DNA of 14,739 bases from SLNP01 sp964446435. Its GTDB lineage: Bacteria > Bacteroidota > Bacteroidia > Bacteroidales > VadinHA17. Below the pieces are notes generated by a model. That model worked only from the letters and a program-made list of their open reading frames with translations. It did no database searches and was not told the origin of the DNA. The first letter of the stretch is position 1; every line of letters starts with the position of its first letter. Below, piece after piece: positions 1 through 7,440 of this stretch. The DNA lies in NCBI GenBank assembly GCA_964446435.1, contig CAYUOS010000080.1, positions 1-14,739 of the forward strand, written 5' to 3'. The position numbers were made by a program, and so were the translations under genes.

Positions 1-512
1 AGAGTGACCGGTTGAAGGAGATTGGAGTGGCTGCAAAGCCACATGGTTACAAAGGCGGCCTCGTGATAAGGCTTACCGCTATACCCCCAAAGAATATTGA
101 AAGCATGAAATCGCTCTTCCTTCTTATTGAGGGAAGAGCGGTTCCTTTTATTGTCGATACCGTTGAATTGCGTGGCGACAACACTGCAATCGCCCTATTC
201 CGGTGGTATGATTCTGATAAGAAGGTGTCTGCCTTTGCCGGGTGCAGAGTGTTGGCTGAGGTCAAGCCGTCACGGTCTCAGGCAATTCCTGACCATGAGA
301 TGATAGAGGGCTTTACGATCATAGATGAGGAGGGTAAACAAAGGGGAGTTATAATCTCGGTTAAACCAGGAGAGCACCAGTGGCTGGCTACAATAAAGGG
401 TTCCAATGGCAACACCTTCCTTTTACCTATCCATGAAGACCTTATAAGGGGATTTGATATTGACAGTAAGACAATTACAGTAATTATACCCGAAGGTATC
501 GAAGATATCTGA
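1..512 (+). CDS. rimM: Ribosome maturation factor RimM (5' end cut by window edge)
   Basis: RimM binds ribosomal protein S19 and assists late 30S subunit maturation around the head of 16S rRNA in the cytoplasm. The visible N-terminal part carries the family hallmark IGVAAKPHGYKGGL (IGxxxKPHGxxGxx), followed by the RimM beta-barrel. The second half is the PRC-barrel-like domain, with GFTIIDEEGKQRG and the characteristic ending LLPIHEDLIRGFDID. About 170 residues are visible, close to the usual length. The reading frame is open to the left edge (codons from base 3), so the true start lies just outside. A TTG at base 12 is in frame but would fall almost on the conserved motif and is unlikely to be the start. 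A 72-bp gap separates it from the next gene, with no clear terminator. The family call is firm. Nothing else in this window belongs to the ribosome-maturation pathway. Confidence 0.9.
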   Translation, partial: SDRLKEIGVAAKPHGYKGGLVIRLTAIPPKNIESMKSLFLLIEGRAVPFIVDTVELRGDNTAIALFRWYDSDKKVSAFAGCRVLAEVKPSRSQAIPDHEMIEGFTIIDEEGKQRGVIISVKPGEHQWLATIKGSNGNTFLLPIHEDLIRGFDIDSKTITVIIPEGIEDI

Positions 513-584
513 TATTTGTCCTGTCTTAGTGCAGCACATGGATTCCTGTTTCGTCTTTAGAGCAAATCATTAACCTTAAGAAAG

Positions 585-1280
585 ATGAAAAAAGTAAGAA
601 TTCTGATTGCGGCCATCATAATATCCGGCGCAATTCCGGCAACGCTTTCCGCCCAGAGAGAGACAAGGGATCTGAAGAACTTTACAGAGATTGGATTTGC
701 CGTACCCGGCGATCTTTATGTAAAAATCGGGAATGATTACAGCATAGTCCTCGAAGGCGATGCTGATTTCCTTAAGAGAGTCGAGACTGAAGTGAGAGGC
801 AGTAAGCTTTTGATTAAGACAGACAGCTACAGGTGGAACTGGAACCAGAAGATTAAAGCCTATGTGACCCTTCCTTTAGTCGAGGGTCTCGGCATATCGG
901 GTTCTGGAAATATCTATGTTGAGAGTCCGATCAGGGGAAATTCCCTGGGGTTGTCAATAAGCGGCAGCGGAAAGGTATTCGCTGGGGATATTACCTATGA
1001 AACCCTTAAATGTTCCATATCAGGCTCAGGCGACTTCCTGTTCAATGGCCAGGGTACGGTTGGCAATGCCGAACTCTCAATAAGTGGCAGCGGCAGCTAC
1101 AAAGCCCCTGACCTTAAGGCTGTAAACCTGAATGCCAGAATCTCGGGTAGCGGCTCTTGTGACTGTAATGTTACCGGCAAGCTTACTGCATCAATTTCCG
1201 GTAGTGGAAACATTTACTACTCAGGCAGTCCTTCGATTGATGTCAGGGCTTCAGGGTCGGGAAAGGTGAGATCAAGGTAA
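585..1280 (+). CDS. Exported head-GIN domain (DUF2807) beta-helix protein
   Basis: This 231-residue protein belongs to the putative auto-transporter adhesin, head GIN domain family (DUF2807), which is abundant in Bacteroidota and of unknown biochemical role. Residues 1-23 form a signal peptide (MKK, hydrophobic IAAIIISGAIP, then SAQ as a probable cleavage site), so the protein is predicted to act outside the inner membrane. Residues 30-100 form the first domain. From residue 105 a motif (I/A)SGSG occurs seven times, at about 105, 127, 146, 167, 187, 205 and 223, spaced 18-22 residues apart. That spacing is what stacked beta-helix rungs would give. Two cysteines at 192 and 194 lie in the fifth rung. 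No catalytic motif or membrane helix beyond the signal is seen. No Bacteroidota promoter box is clear in the 72 bp before it. Adhesin function is only the database family name and is not shown here. Confidence 0.85.
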   Translation: MKKVRILIAAIIISGAIPATLSAQRETRDLKNFTEIGFAVPGDLYVKIGNDYSIVLEGDADFLKRVETEVRGSKLLIKTDSYRWNWNQKIKAYVTLPLVEGLGISGSGNIYVESPIRGNSLGLSISGSGKVFAGDITYETLKCSISGSGDFLFNGQGTVGNAELSISGSGSYKAPDLKAVNLNARISGSGSCDCNVTGKLTASISGSGNIYYSGSPSIDVRASGSGKVRSR

Positions 1281-1300
1281 CAATCACGAATAAGCCGATT

Positions 1301-1323
1301 TCAGGCAAATTTTTACTGCCTGA
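1301..1323. terminator. Candidate hairpin between convergent genes
   Basis: TCAGGCA (1301-1307) and TGCCTGA (1317-1323) form a perfect 7-bp stem with a 9-nt loop, lying between the convergent DUF2807 gene and tsaC. It spans the tsaC stop codon. Only a short T run (GGATTTT) follows on the + strand and none on the - strand, so it would be a weak bidirectional terminator at best. Confidence 0.35.
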
Positions 1324-1906
1324 GGATTTTAATGACACCTGCTGAATCAACTTTGATGACCGGGGAGGGTTTGGCCCTCCTTGTGTCGTTTCTGCGGTGC
1401 ATTGCCACATGATCGGAACCTTTAATGATCTCTTCAGATATCTCGCTGAAGGTAGCCGGTGGAGGGTCGCCGCTGATATTGGCCGATGTTGAGACGATCG
1501 GTTTGCCGAAGCGCCTTATAAGCGATGCACAGAAGGAGTCTCTGCAGATTCTTGCCGCCACAAAGCCTTCTGATGAAACCAGCGATCGGCTAAGCATCGA
1601 TTTCGCGGCCGGGAGCACCAGTGTGAGAGGCCTTACCTCAGCTTCAATTATTTCATATACAATGTCATGTATGCCGGAGGTATACCTTTCCAGCATCAAC
1701 AGCGAATCAACGAGTATTATCATGCTTTTCTCCGGCGGCCTTCTCTTGATCTGGTATATCTTCTCCACTGCCTCTTCATTGGAAGGATCACAGCCCAGTC
1801 CCCATATTGTATCGGTAGGATACAATATCACACCTCCTGCTTTAAGAACACCAACAGCCTTGTTGGCATCATCCTCATCTATCTTGTCGAATGTCTCTCT
1901 TGCCAT
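1313..1906 (-). CDS. tsaC: L-threonylcarbamoyladenylate synthase (Sua5/YciO/YrdC family)
   Basis: The enzyme makes threonylcarbamoyl-AMP from threonine, bicarbonate and ATP, the first step of the t6A modification at position 37 of ANN-decoding tRNAs. The 197-residue product is a single YrdC domain without the extra Sua5 C-terminal domain. Visible motifs are PTDTIWGLGCD (30-40), KRRPPEKS (54-61, substrate-binding K/R), RPLTLVLP (92-99) and STSANISG (139-146). The frame extends upstream to a TTG at 1945, but the ATG at 1906 is preferred. It is preceded by AAGGGAG, its N-terminus fits the family, and a good -7 promoter box covers 1943-1950, which would place the TTG inside the promoter. It is divergent from hppA. 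A YciO-type paralogue is possible, but the intact KR and STSAN motifs favour a working synthase. Confidence 0.88.
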   Translation of the reverse strand: MARETFDKIDEDDANKAVGVLKAGGVILYPTDTIWGLGCDPSNEEAVEKIYQIKRRPPEKSMIILVDSLLMLERYTSGIHDIVYEIIEAEVRPLTLVLPAAKSMLSRSLVSSEGFVAARICRDSFCASLIRRFGKPIVSTSANISGDPPPATFSEISEEIIKGSDHVAMHRRNDTRRAKPSPVIKVDSAGVIKILRQ

Positions 1907-1942
1907 ATCTCCCTTAAAAATTACCTGTAATACATCAACAGG

Positions 1943-1979
1943 CAAAAGTAGTACAGAATTTCAGCAAATGTCTCAACAA
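1943..1979 (-). promoter_or_regulatory. Candidate promoter of tsaC
   Basis: Read on the minus strand, TACTTTTG (1950 down to 1943) matches the Bacteroidota -7 consensus TAnnTTTG exactly. Two TTG triplets at 1979-1977 and 1976-1974 are the nearest -33 candidates, but the 23-26 bp spacing is longer than usual. A TTTG at 1968-1965 is closer, at 14 bp. Transcription would start about 30 nt before the ATG at 1906. Confidence 0.45.
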
Positions 1980-2055
1980 TTACCCTTTTACCGTGTTAAC
2001 CTGCCTGAAGTGTTGAACTTTAATATGGGGCAGGAGACTAATATAACAAGGTCAG

Positions 2056-2089
2056 TTGTTTAACCGATTGGAAATTTACCCTATATTTG
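2056..2089 (+). promoter_or_regulatory. Candidate promoter of hppA
   Basis: TATATTTG at 2082-2089 matches the Bacteroidota -7 consensus TAnnTTTG exactly, about 48 nt before the hppA ATG. TTG at 2056-2058 is a possible -33 element with a long 23-bp spacer. The predicted leader is roughly 40 nt. The consensus is known for the phylum; its use here is inferred. Confidence 0.45.
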
Positions 2090-2137
2090 AAGTTGAAACC
2101 TAATGATTACAGTTAACTAAAACTAAACAGACATCTT

Positions 2138-4429
2138 ATGATTAGCAGTATTTTTTGGATCGTACCTGTTGCCGCAGTAACAGCTCTGGTCTTCGCGTGG
2201 GTCTTTTTCAGGGGGATGATGAAGAACTCTGAGGGGACCGACAGGATGAAAGAGATTGCACAGTATGTCAGAGAAGGAGCAATGGCTTATCTGACAAGGC
2301 AGTACAAAGTGGTAGTAATAGTATTTGCCGTACTTGTTATTCTTCTGACATTGCTGGCATATATGGGTGTACAGAATCCTTTTGTCCCGGTTGCATTCCT
2401 GACGGGAGGCTTTTTCTCGGGACTTTGCGGATTCCTTGGCATGAAGACAGCCACATACGCGTCTGCAAGAACAGCTCACGGTGCTACTATTTCCCTAAAC
2501 AACGGACTGAAGATTGCCTTCCGGAGTGGAGCAGTTATGGGTCTTGTTGTTGTAGGTTTCGGACTTATCGACATTGCTGCCTGGTTCGTGCTGCTCAACA
2601 ATGTAGTGTTCACCGCTGACAATATGCAGAACGGTCTGCAATGGCTGGGTCTCACTTTCGTCCATGAGGGCACTACTGAACATATGAAATACATTGAGAT
2701 CACTGCAACGATGCTTACCTTCGGTATGGGAGCATCAACCCAGGCCTTGTTTGCACGTGTGGGTGGCGGAATTTACACCAAGGCTGCCGATGTCGGCGCA
2801 GACCTGGTAGGGAAGGTTGAGGCAGGAATCCCCGAGGATGATCCTCGCAATCCTGCTACAATTGCTGACAACGTTGGTGATAATGTCGGTGACGTTGCGG
2901 GTATGGGAGCAGACCTCTACGAGTCATATGCAGGTAGTATACTGGCTACAGCAGCACTGGGAGCTGCTTTACCCGGTCTTACAGGCGAACTTCAGGTTAA
3001 GTCGATCGTGGCCCCGATGCTTGTGGCGGCGGTGGGTATTATTCTGTCTATAGCCGGAATCTACCTCGTCAGAGCCAAGGAGTCTGCCACCCAGAAGAAC
3101 CTGCTTAATGCACTGCTTCTGGGAACCGGGGGAAGCTCGTTTATGATTCTCCTGGCAGTTGCAGGCCTTGCAATGGCAGGGTGGATAACCTGGGGAGTTT
3201 TCGGGTCAGTAGTGGCAGGATTGCTGGCCGGAGTCATCATCGGACAGTCAACCGAATATTTTACATCAGACGAGTATAAACCCACACAGGGAATTGCGAA
3301 GCAGGCACTTACAGGCCCGGCTACAACAATTATCGACGGCATGGCTGTGGGTATGTTTTCCACATGGCTGCCGGTGATTACAATTGTTGCCGGCATTATA
3401 GCTGCATTTGGCTTTGCGGGTGGATTCGGTGATTTTGCCAGCGGTGTTTACGGAATAGGGTTCGCAGCCGTTGGCATGCTTTCAACCCTTGGAATTACAC
3501 TGGCAACAGACGCATTCGGACCGATAGCTGATAATGCAGGGGGTAATGCCGAAATGGCTCATCTGCCGAAAGAGGTGCGGGAAAGGACAGACGCCCTTGA
3601 TATGCTGGGTAATACCACAGCGGCCACAGGAAAGGGCTTTGCCATCGGATCGGCTGCTCTTACCGCCATGGCCCTTCTGGCCGCATATATGGAGGAGGTG
3701 AAGTTATGGATCGGAAAACTGGCCGATAAGGCACAGGATGGGATGATACAGATAGGTGATGTAATATTCTACAGAACTGTCGAACCGGTTCTCAAGGATG
3801 GAATGGAGGCAGTGCTGATTACCAAGGCTACCATTGCCGATTTTTCAGAGGCTTATAATCTTTCGCTCTTCAATCCGCTTCTTCTGGGTGGCGTCTTTAT
3901 CGGTGCCATGATGGCTTTCGTTTTCTGCGCAATGACGATGAAGGCTGTGGGCAGGGCTGCCGGAAAGATGGTTGATGAAGTAAGGCGCCAGTTCAAGGAG
4001 TTTCCCGGAATTATGGAGGGAACACAGAAGCCTGATTATGCAAGGTGTGTCGCCATTTCAACCAAGGGAGCTCAGAAGGAGATGATGGTACCTTCACTCA
4101 TGGCCATCACGGTACCGATCCTTATCGGGATATTTTTCGGGGTGCCGGGCGTGGTTGGATTACTGGCAGGAGGACTGACAACAGGGTTCACTCTCGCATG
4201 TATGCTCAATAATGCCGGTGGTGCATGGGACAATGCAAAGAAGTATATCGAGAAGGGTAATTACGGCGGCAAGGGCAGCGAGGCTCACAAGGCCGGAGTT
4301 GTAGGCGACACTGTGGGAGACCCCTTCAAGGATACCTCGGGTCCATCGCTTAATATCCTGATAAAGCTTATGACAATGGTCTCGGTTGTAATGGCCGGTT
4401 TGACAGTGGCATACAGTATTTTCGGTTAA
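2138..4429 (+). CDS. hppA: K+-stimulated, Na+-type membrane-bound pyrophosphatase
   Basis: This integral membrane enzyme couples hydrolysis of pyrophosphate to ion export. It has 763 residues with about 16 hydrophobic segments. The catalytic core is clear: GGGIYTKAADVGADLVGKVE (209-228), then DDPRNPATIADNVGDNVGD (234-252) with the Mg-PPi-binding aspartates, DNAGGNAEM (465-473) and the C-terminal GDTVGDPFKDTSGPS. Ala495 and Gly498 in NTTAATGKG replace the Lys/Thr pair of K+-independent enzymes, so K+ stimulation is predicted. Glu262 in ADLYESY sits at the Na+-PPase gate position rather than one turn later as in H+-PPases. Thr89, Phe93, Asp145 and probably Met192 fit the four-residue signature I recall for Na+,H+-PPases of Bacteroides type. 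Loops at about 152-187 and 518-577 are long and make the protein slightly larger than usual. It is monocistronic: its own promoter lies upstream and a strong terminator downstream. Confidence 0.95.
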   Translation: MISSIFWIVPVAAVTALVFAWVFFRGMMKNSEGTDRMKEIAQYVREGAMAYLTRQYKVVVIVFAVLVILLTLLAYMGVQNPFVPVAFLTGGFFSGLCGFLGMKTATYASARTAHGATISLNNGLKIAFRSGAVMGLVVVGFGLIDIAAWFVLLNNVVFTADNMQNGLQWLGLTFVHEGTTEHMKYIEITATMLTFGMGASTQALFARVGGGIYTKAADVGADLVGKVEAGIPEDDPRNPATIADNVGDNVGDVAGMGADLYESYAGSILATAALGAALPGLTGELQVKSIVAPMLVAAVGIILSIAGIYLVRAKESATQKNLLNALLLGTGGSSFMILLAVAGLAMAGWITWGVFGSVVAGLLAGVIIGQSTEYFTSDEYKPTQGIAKQALTGPATTIIDGMAVGMFSTWLPVITIVAGIIAAFGFAGGFGDFASGVYGIGFAAVGMLSTLGITLATDAFGPIADNAGGNAEMAHLPKEVRERTDALDMLGNTTAATGKGFAIGSAALTAMALLAAYMEEVKLWIGKLADKAQDGMIQIGDVIFYRTVEPVLKDGMEAVLITKATIADFSEAYNLSLFNPLLLGGVFIGAMMAFVFCAMTMKAVGRAAGKMVDEVRRQFKEFPGIMEGTQKPDYARCVAISTKGAQKEMMVPSLMAITVPILIGIFFGVPGVVGLLAGGLTTGFTLACMLNNAGGAWDNAKKYIEKGNYGGKGSEAHKAGVVGDTVGDPFKDTSGPSLNILIKLMTMVSVVMAGLTVAYSIFG

Positions 4430-4452
4430 CAGTAAATAAAGCTGATTCTTAT

Positions 4453-4487
4453 AACCGTCCCGCAATCAATGCGGGGCGGTTTTTTTT
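4453..4487 (+). terminator. Intrinsic terminator after hppA
   Basis: AACCGTCCCGC (4453-4463) pairs with GCGGGGCGGTT (4471-4481) as an 11-bp stem with one G-T wobble and a 7-nt loop (AATCAAT). It runs straight into eight T residues (4480-4487). This is a textbook rho-independent terminator 23 bp after the hppA stop codon. Confidence 0.9.
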
Positions 4488-4488
4488 G

Positions 4489-4496
4489 TACTTTTA
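4489..4496 (+). promoter_or_regulatory. Possible -7 box before the dehydratase gene
   Basis: TACTTTTA differs from TAnnTTTG only in its last base and lies 21 nt before the ATG at 4518, immediately after the hppA terminator. No -33 TTG is visible at normal distance because that space is taken by the terminator stem. The same GTACTTTTACC string precedes the gene at 10410 on the other strand. Confidence 0.3.
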
Positions 4497-4517
4497 CCTG
4501 TCTAACAATTCCACTAT

Positions 4518-5462
4518 ATGCGCCTGCCATCATTCGAGGAAATAAGAGAAGCACACGACAGGATAAGGCCCTTTATCCATAAGACACCCGTTCTGACCTC
4601 CCGCCAGATGAACTCACTCTGCGGTGCAGAACTCTTTTTCAAATGCGAGAACCTTCAGAAGGTGGGAGCATTCAAATTCAGGGGCGCCACAAATGCCATA
4701 CTCTCTCTTAGTGATCAGGAAAGGGCAATGGGTGTTGTTACCCATTCATCAGGAAACCACGCAGCTGCATTGACTCATGCTGCCGTTAGTCGGGGAGTGA
4801 AGGCGTTTATCGTTATGCCTGAAACAGCTCCGTCGGTTAAGAAGAATGCCGTTCTGGGATATGGAGCTGAGATTACCTTCTGTAAGCCGACCCTGCAGGC
4901 GAGGGAGGAGACTGCTGCTGCAATAATTAAGCAGACCGGGGCTACCATGATACATGCATATGACAATTACAATGTAATATGCGGACAGGGAACGGCAGCA
5001 AAAGAGCTTATGGAAGAGATAGGCGATCTTGATACAGTAATTGCTCCGGTTGGGGGAGGTGGTTTGCTAAGCGGTACGGCAACAGCCGTAAAGGGCCTGA
5101 AGCCTGATGTCAGGGTAATAGGTGCTGAGCCGCAAAATGCAGACGACGCCTGGAGATCATTCACATCGGGGGTGCTTGTACCATCGGTAAACCCAAAAAC
5201 AGTGGCAGATGGTCTTCTGACATCGCTCAGCGAACGAACATTTACAATAATCCGTGAAAGGGTTGATGATATCATTACAGTCAGCGAAGAGAGCATAATA
5301 GAATCAATGCTCCTGATATGGGAGAGGATGAAGATAATTGTAGAGCCCTCGTCAGCAACGGTTCTTGCAGTAGTCAGAGAGAACCCCGGACGTTTTAAAG
5401 GCAGTAGGGTGGGACTGATAATCAGCGGCGGAAATCTCGATTTCCGGAAGCTGCCATTCTAG
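4518..5462 (+). CDS. PLP-dependent serine/threonine dehydratase, serine-racemase branch
   Basis: This is a fold-type II pyridoxal-phosphate enzyme of 314 residues, expected to deaminate L-threonine or L-serine (or 3-hydroxyaspartate) to the 2-oxo acid plus ammonia, with possible serine racemase activity. Lys53 in GAFKFRGA is the PLP Schiff-base lysine. SSGNH (77-81) holds the re-face serine position used in serine racemases, GGGGL (179-183) binds the cofactor phosphate, and Ser303 in SGGN faces the pyridine nitrogen. GAEPQNADD (202-210) matches the divalent-metal site of eukaryotic serine racemases (Glu204, Ala208, Asp210), and WERMK (268-272) is also typical of that branch. There is no C-terminal ACT domain, so it is unlike the isoleucine-regulated biosynthetic IlvA. 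It stands alone on this strand after a terminator, and no isoleucine-pathway gene is nearby. The exact substrate cannot be read from sequence. Confidence 0.85.
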   Translation: MRLPSFEEIREAHDRIRPFIHKTPVLTSRQMNSLCGAELFFKCENLQKVGAFKFRGATNAILSLSDQERAMGVVTHSSGNHAAALTHAAVSRGVKAFIVMPETAPSVKKNAVLGYGAEITFCKPTLQAREETAAAIIKQTGATMIHAYDNYNVICGQGTAAKELMEEIGDLDTVIAPVGGGGLLSGTATAVKGLKPDVRVIGAEPQNADDAWRSFTSGVLVPSVNPKTVADGLLTSLSERTFTIIRERVDDIITVSEESIIESMLLIWERMKIIVEPSSATVLAVVRENPGRFKGSRVGLIISGGNLDFRKLPF

Positions 5463-6538
5463 TCATTGATTACGAACCCGCCAATTACCGGGTAATGATC
5501 TGAGTATCTGACCCCAATTACCCTGAATGATGTTGACATAAGCCTGCTGTCGTGCAGTATGTAATCTATCCTGTTGGGAGGGTAATTACCCTTGTAGGTG
5601 AACCCTGCCCCATATCCCGATTTTAAAAAGCTGTCTGTAAGTCCCTTCCTGATTCGCCGGTAGGAATATGAAACCGGGGTATCGTTGAAATCACCGGTTA
5701 CAATAACCGGATAAGGAGAGTTGTCAATGAATGCTCTCAATACATTTGCCTGGGCGGCTCTTTTTACAAATCCATCCCTCAGGCTTGCCGAAATGCCAAT
5801 AAGTTCAGAAACACGCTGCTCCTGCACTCCCAGCATCTCTGCGAGAAATGACCTCTCAATCCTTCGGAGACGGAATGACTGAAGATGGTTATTGAATATC
5901 CTGAAAGTGTCCTGCGAAATCACAATATCGGTATAAATTGTCAGGCCGGGAGAATCAGGATGAATGATCTCTCCCCTGTTTATTATGGGGAATCTGCTGA
6001 ACGTTGCGATTCCATAGAAGCCAGACCTGCCAATGCCTGTCATCTTGATGTGTGACTCAATATCCTTCCCCATCGAGGCAGCGAAGCGATTGTTAAGCAT
6101 TTCCCGGTCACTTCCTGAGAAGTAATCCTGCAGACACAGAATGTCGGGCTTAATTTCTGTCACGAGGTTAATTATATCCCTCTCACTGCTCTTTGCCAAA
6201 GGCCCTTCATACTTATTGAACAGTCTGACATTATAGCTCATAAGGGTAAACTGGGGGTCACGTTCGGGAGCAGGACGCGATGGTCTCAGGAAATTGCCGA
6301 CATGGTTAAATCCGATGACAATGCAAACAATTGAGATAAAGGCATAGAGTTTCAGGTTGACAGCCCACACAACAGCGAGCATTATATTTATTATCAGCAG
6401 ATAAGGATAAAGAAGCCCGAAGAATGCCGGCAGAATGAAGTCTATGGGACTTATATGGACAGCCAGATAGGAGACAAGCAATGACAATGCGAAAAGGATG
6501 TTTATGCCCAGCAAAATATTTCTAAGCAGTTTTCGCAT
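5459..6538 (-). CDS. Membrane-anchored endonuclease/exonuclease/phosphatase (EEP) family protein
   Basis: A 359-residue protein with three hydrophobic segments at about 7-27, 34-57 and 62-78, followed by a complete EEP (DNase I-like) domain from about residue 95. Motifs seen are SYNVR (101-105), LQD (136-138), NNHLQS (216-221), GDFND (282-286), RIDYIL (323-328) and SDHYP (346-350), which give the metal-binding and catalytic Asn, Asp and His residues. The usual metal-binding Glu of the LQE motif is Asp here, a conservative change. EEP proteins cleave phosphodiesters in nucleic acids, phosphoinositides or other phosphates; the substrate cannot be told. From the anchor I infer a domain facing the periplasm, but topology is not proven. 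It is the last gene of the mutL-rhomboid block, 11 bp after the rhomboid stop, and its own stop shares CTAG with the dehydratase stop on the other strand. Confidence 0.85.
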   Translation of the reverse strand: MRKLLRNILLGINILFALSLLVSYLAVHISPIDFILPAFFGLLYPYLLIINIMLAVVWAVNLKLYAFISIVCIVIGFNHVGNFLRPSRPAPERDPQFTLMSYNVRLFNKYEGPLAKSSERDIINLVTEIKPDILCLQDYFSGSDREMLNNRFAASMGKDIESHIKMTGIGRSGFYGIATFSRFPIINRGEIIHPDSPGLTIYTDIVISQDTFRIFNNHLQSFRLRRIERSFLAEMLGVQEQRVSELIGISASLRDGFVKRAAQANVLRAFIDNSPYPVIVTGDFNDTPVSYSYRRIRKGLTDSFLKSGYGAGFTYKGNYPPNRIDYILHDSRLMSTSFRVIGVRYSDHYPVIGGFVIND

Positions 6539-6549
6539 ATACTGAATAT

Positions 6550-7440
6550 TTATTGCTTTCCCTGGCTGGCAGAGAAGAGCCTTTGCTTTTCCTCTTTTGT
6601 CAGTGAATCGTATCCACCCTTGCTGATTTTGTCAAGAATCCTGTTTATCTCCTCCTGGTTTTCAGCTTTCATCTTGTTGTACTGATAGTCATCGCGCGGG
6701 GGTTTCTTATGCTTAACCTTTAACCTCTTTCTTGGCTTGAACATGGTGGCAAACCAATCAATAACCGCATTCATTCCCTTTCCAAGGTCGACTCCCTTTC
6801 TGAGATAGGCTGAATAGATAAAGCCGAACAGAGCCCCGCCAATATGAGCAATCTTGCCACCGGTGTTGACTGAAAAATCAAATACCGAGGTAAGCAGGAA
6901 GATGATAAGTGCAAGGTATTTGAGCCTCACCCTTCCAATCAGGAACAGGTGTATTTCATATTCAGGAACCCAGACCGCTATTGCCATCACGACAGCCATT
7001 ACCGAAGCAGAGGCACCGAGTGCAATTGAGATGGGAAGAGTGGCACTGAAGGCCGGAAAAATATTGAAGAAGACTATGTAGAGGAGCGCCCCCGCCAATC
7101 CTCCCATCAGGTATACAGCTACAAGCTTCCTCTGATCGAGGTAGTGCATGAAAATCCTGCCGAACCAATAGAGCCATAACAAATTGAAAAGCAAGTGTAT
7201 AAAGCCCTGATGAAGGAACATGTAGGTAAGGGGTGTCCAGAATCTTGAAGCAAGTGTCGGAAGAAAGGCCGGCACTGCAAGGAATCCAAGAAATGTCTCT
7301 GCAAGCCGGGGTGTGTTGGCCAACACACCTGTTACTTCTATTATCTTGACAATAAGGAAGATAGCGCCGTTTATGTACAGCAGCCTGGTGAGGTTGTTGC
7401 CATGCCTGAAGGTATTCTTTATTTCATCCCAGATTCCCAT
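6550..7440 (-). CDS. Rhomboid family intramembrane serine protease (GASA variant, C-terminal tail)
   Basis: Rhomboids cut transmembrane segments of substrate proteins inside the membrane with a Ser-His dyad. This 296-residue protein has the rhomboid fold: HQGFIHLLFN with His82 and Asn86 of the oxyanion region, Ser144 in GASAS as nucleophile, and His199 in AHIGG as base. The residue after the serine is Ala instead of the usual Gly of GxSG. A charged cytosolic tail (about 235-296, rich in Lys, then an NQEEINRILDKI helix) resembles the DUF6576 tail found on Bacteroidota rhomboids. The start is the ATG at 7440, whose A is the last base of the upstream rhomboid's TGA (TGATG), so translation is probably coupled; the in-frame TTG one codon earlier is less likely. 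The next gene, an EEP protein, starts 11 bp downstream. Substrates are unknown. Confidence 0.88.
   Translation of the reverse strand: MGIWDEIKNTFRHGNNLTRLLYINGAIFLIVKIIEVTGVLANTPRLAETFLGFLAVPAFLPTLASRFWTPLTYMFLHQGFIHLLFNLLWLYWFGRIFMHYLDQRKLVAVYLMGGLAGALLYIVFFNIFPAFSATLPISIALGASASVMAVVMAIAVWVPEYEIHLFLIGRVRLKYLALIIFLLTSVFDFSVNTGGKIAHIGGALFGFIYSAYLRKGVDLGKGMNAVIDWFATMFKPRKRLKVKHKKPPRDDYQYNKMKAENQEEINRILDKISKGGYDSLTKEEKQRLFSASQGKQ

Noticed and set aside
1907..1945. Upstream extension of tsaC to a TTG at 1945
   Set aside because: The TTG falls inside a perfect -7 promoter box, and the ATG at 1906 has an AAGGGAG just before it and gives the normal family N-terminus.
1425..2063. A 212-codon open frame on the + strand opposite tsaC
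   Set aside because: It lies antisense to a gene with clear YrdC motifs, has low-complexity Ser/Thr-rich content typical of shadow frames, and runs through the tsaC promoter region.
5484..5496. Odd palindrome ATTACCGGGTAAT near the end of the EEP gene, considered as a terminator
   Set aside because: It encodes conserved residues after the SDHYP motif and cannot form a hairpin with a usable loop or T run.
5694..5710. Hairpin CCGGTTA-CAA-TAACCGG inside the EEP gene
   Set aside because: It lies in coding sequence just before the conserved GDFN motif, lacks a T run, and the codons are explained by the conserved protein.
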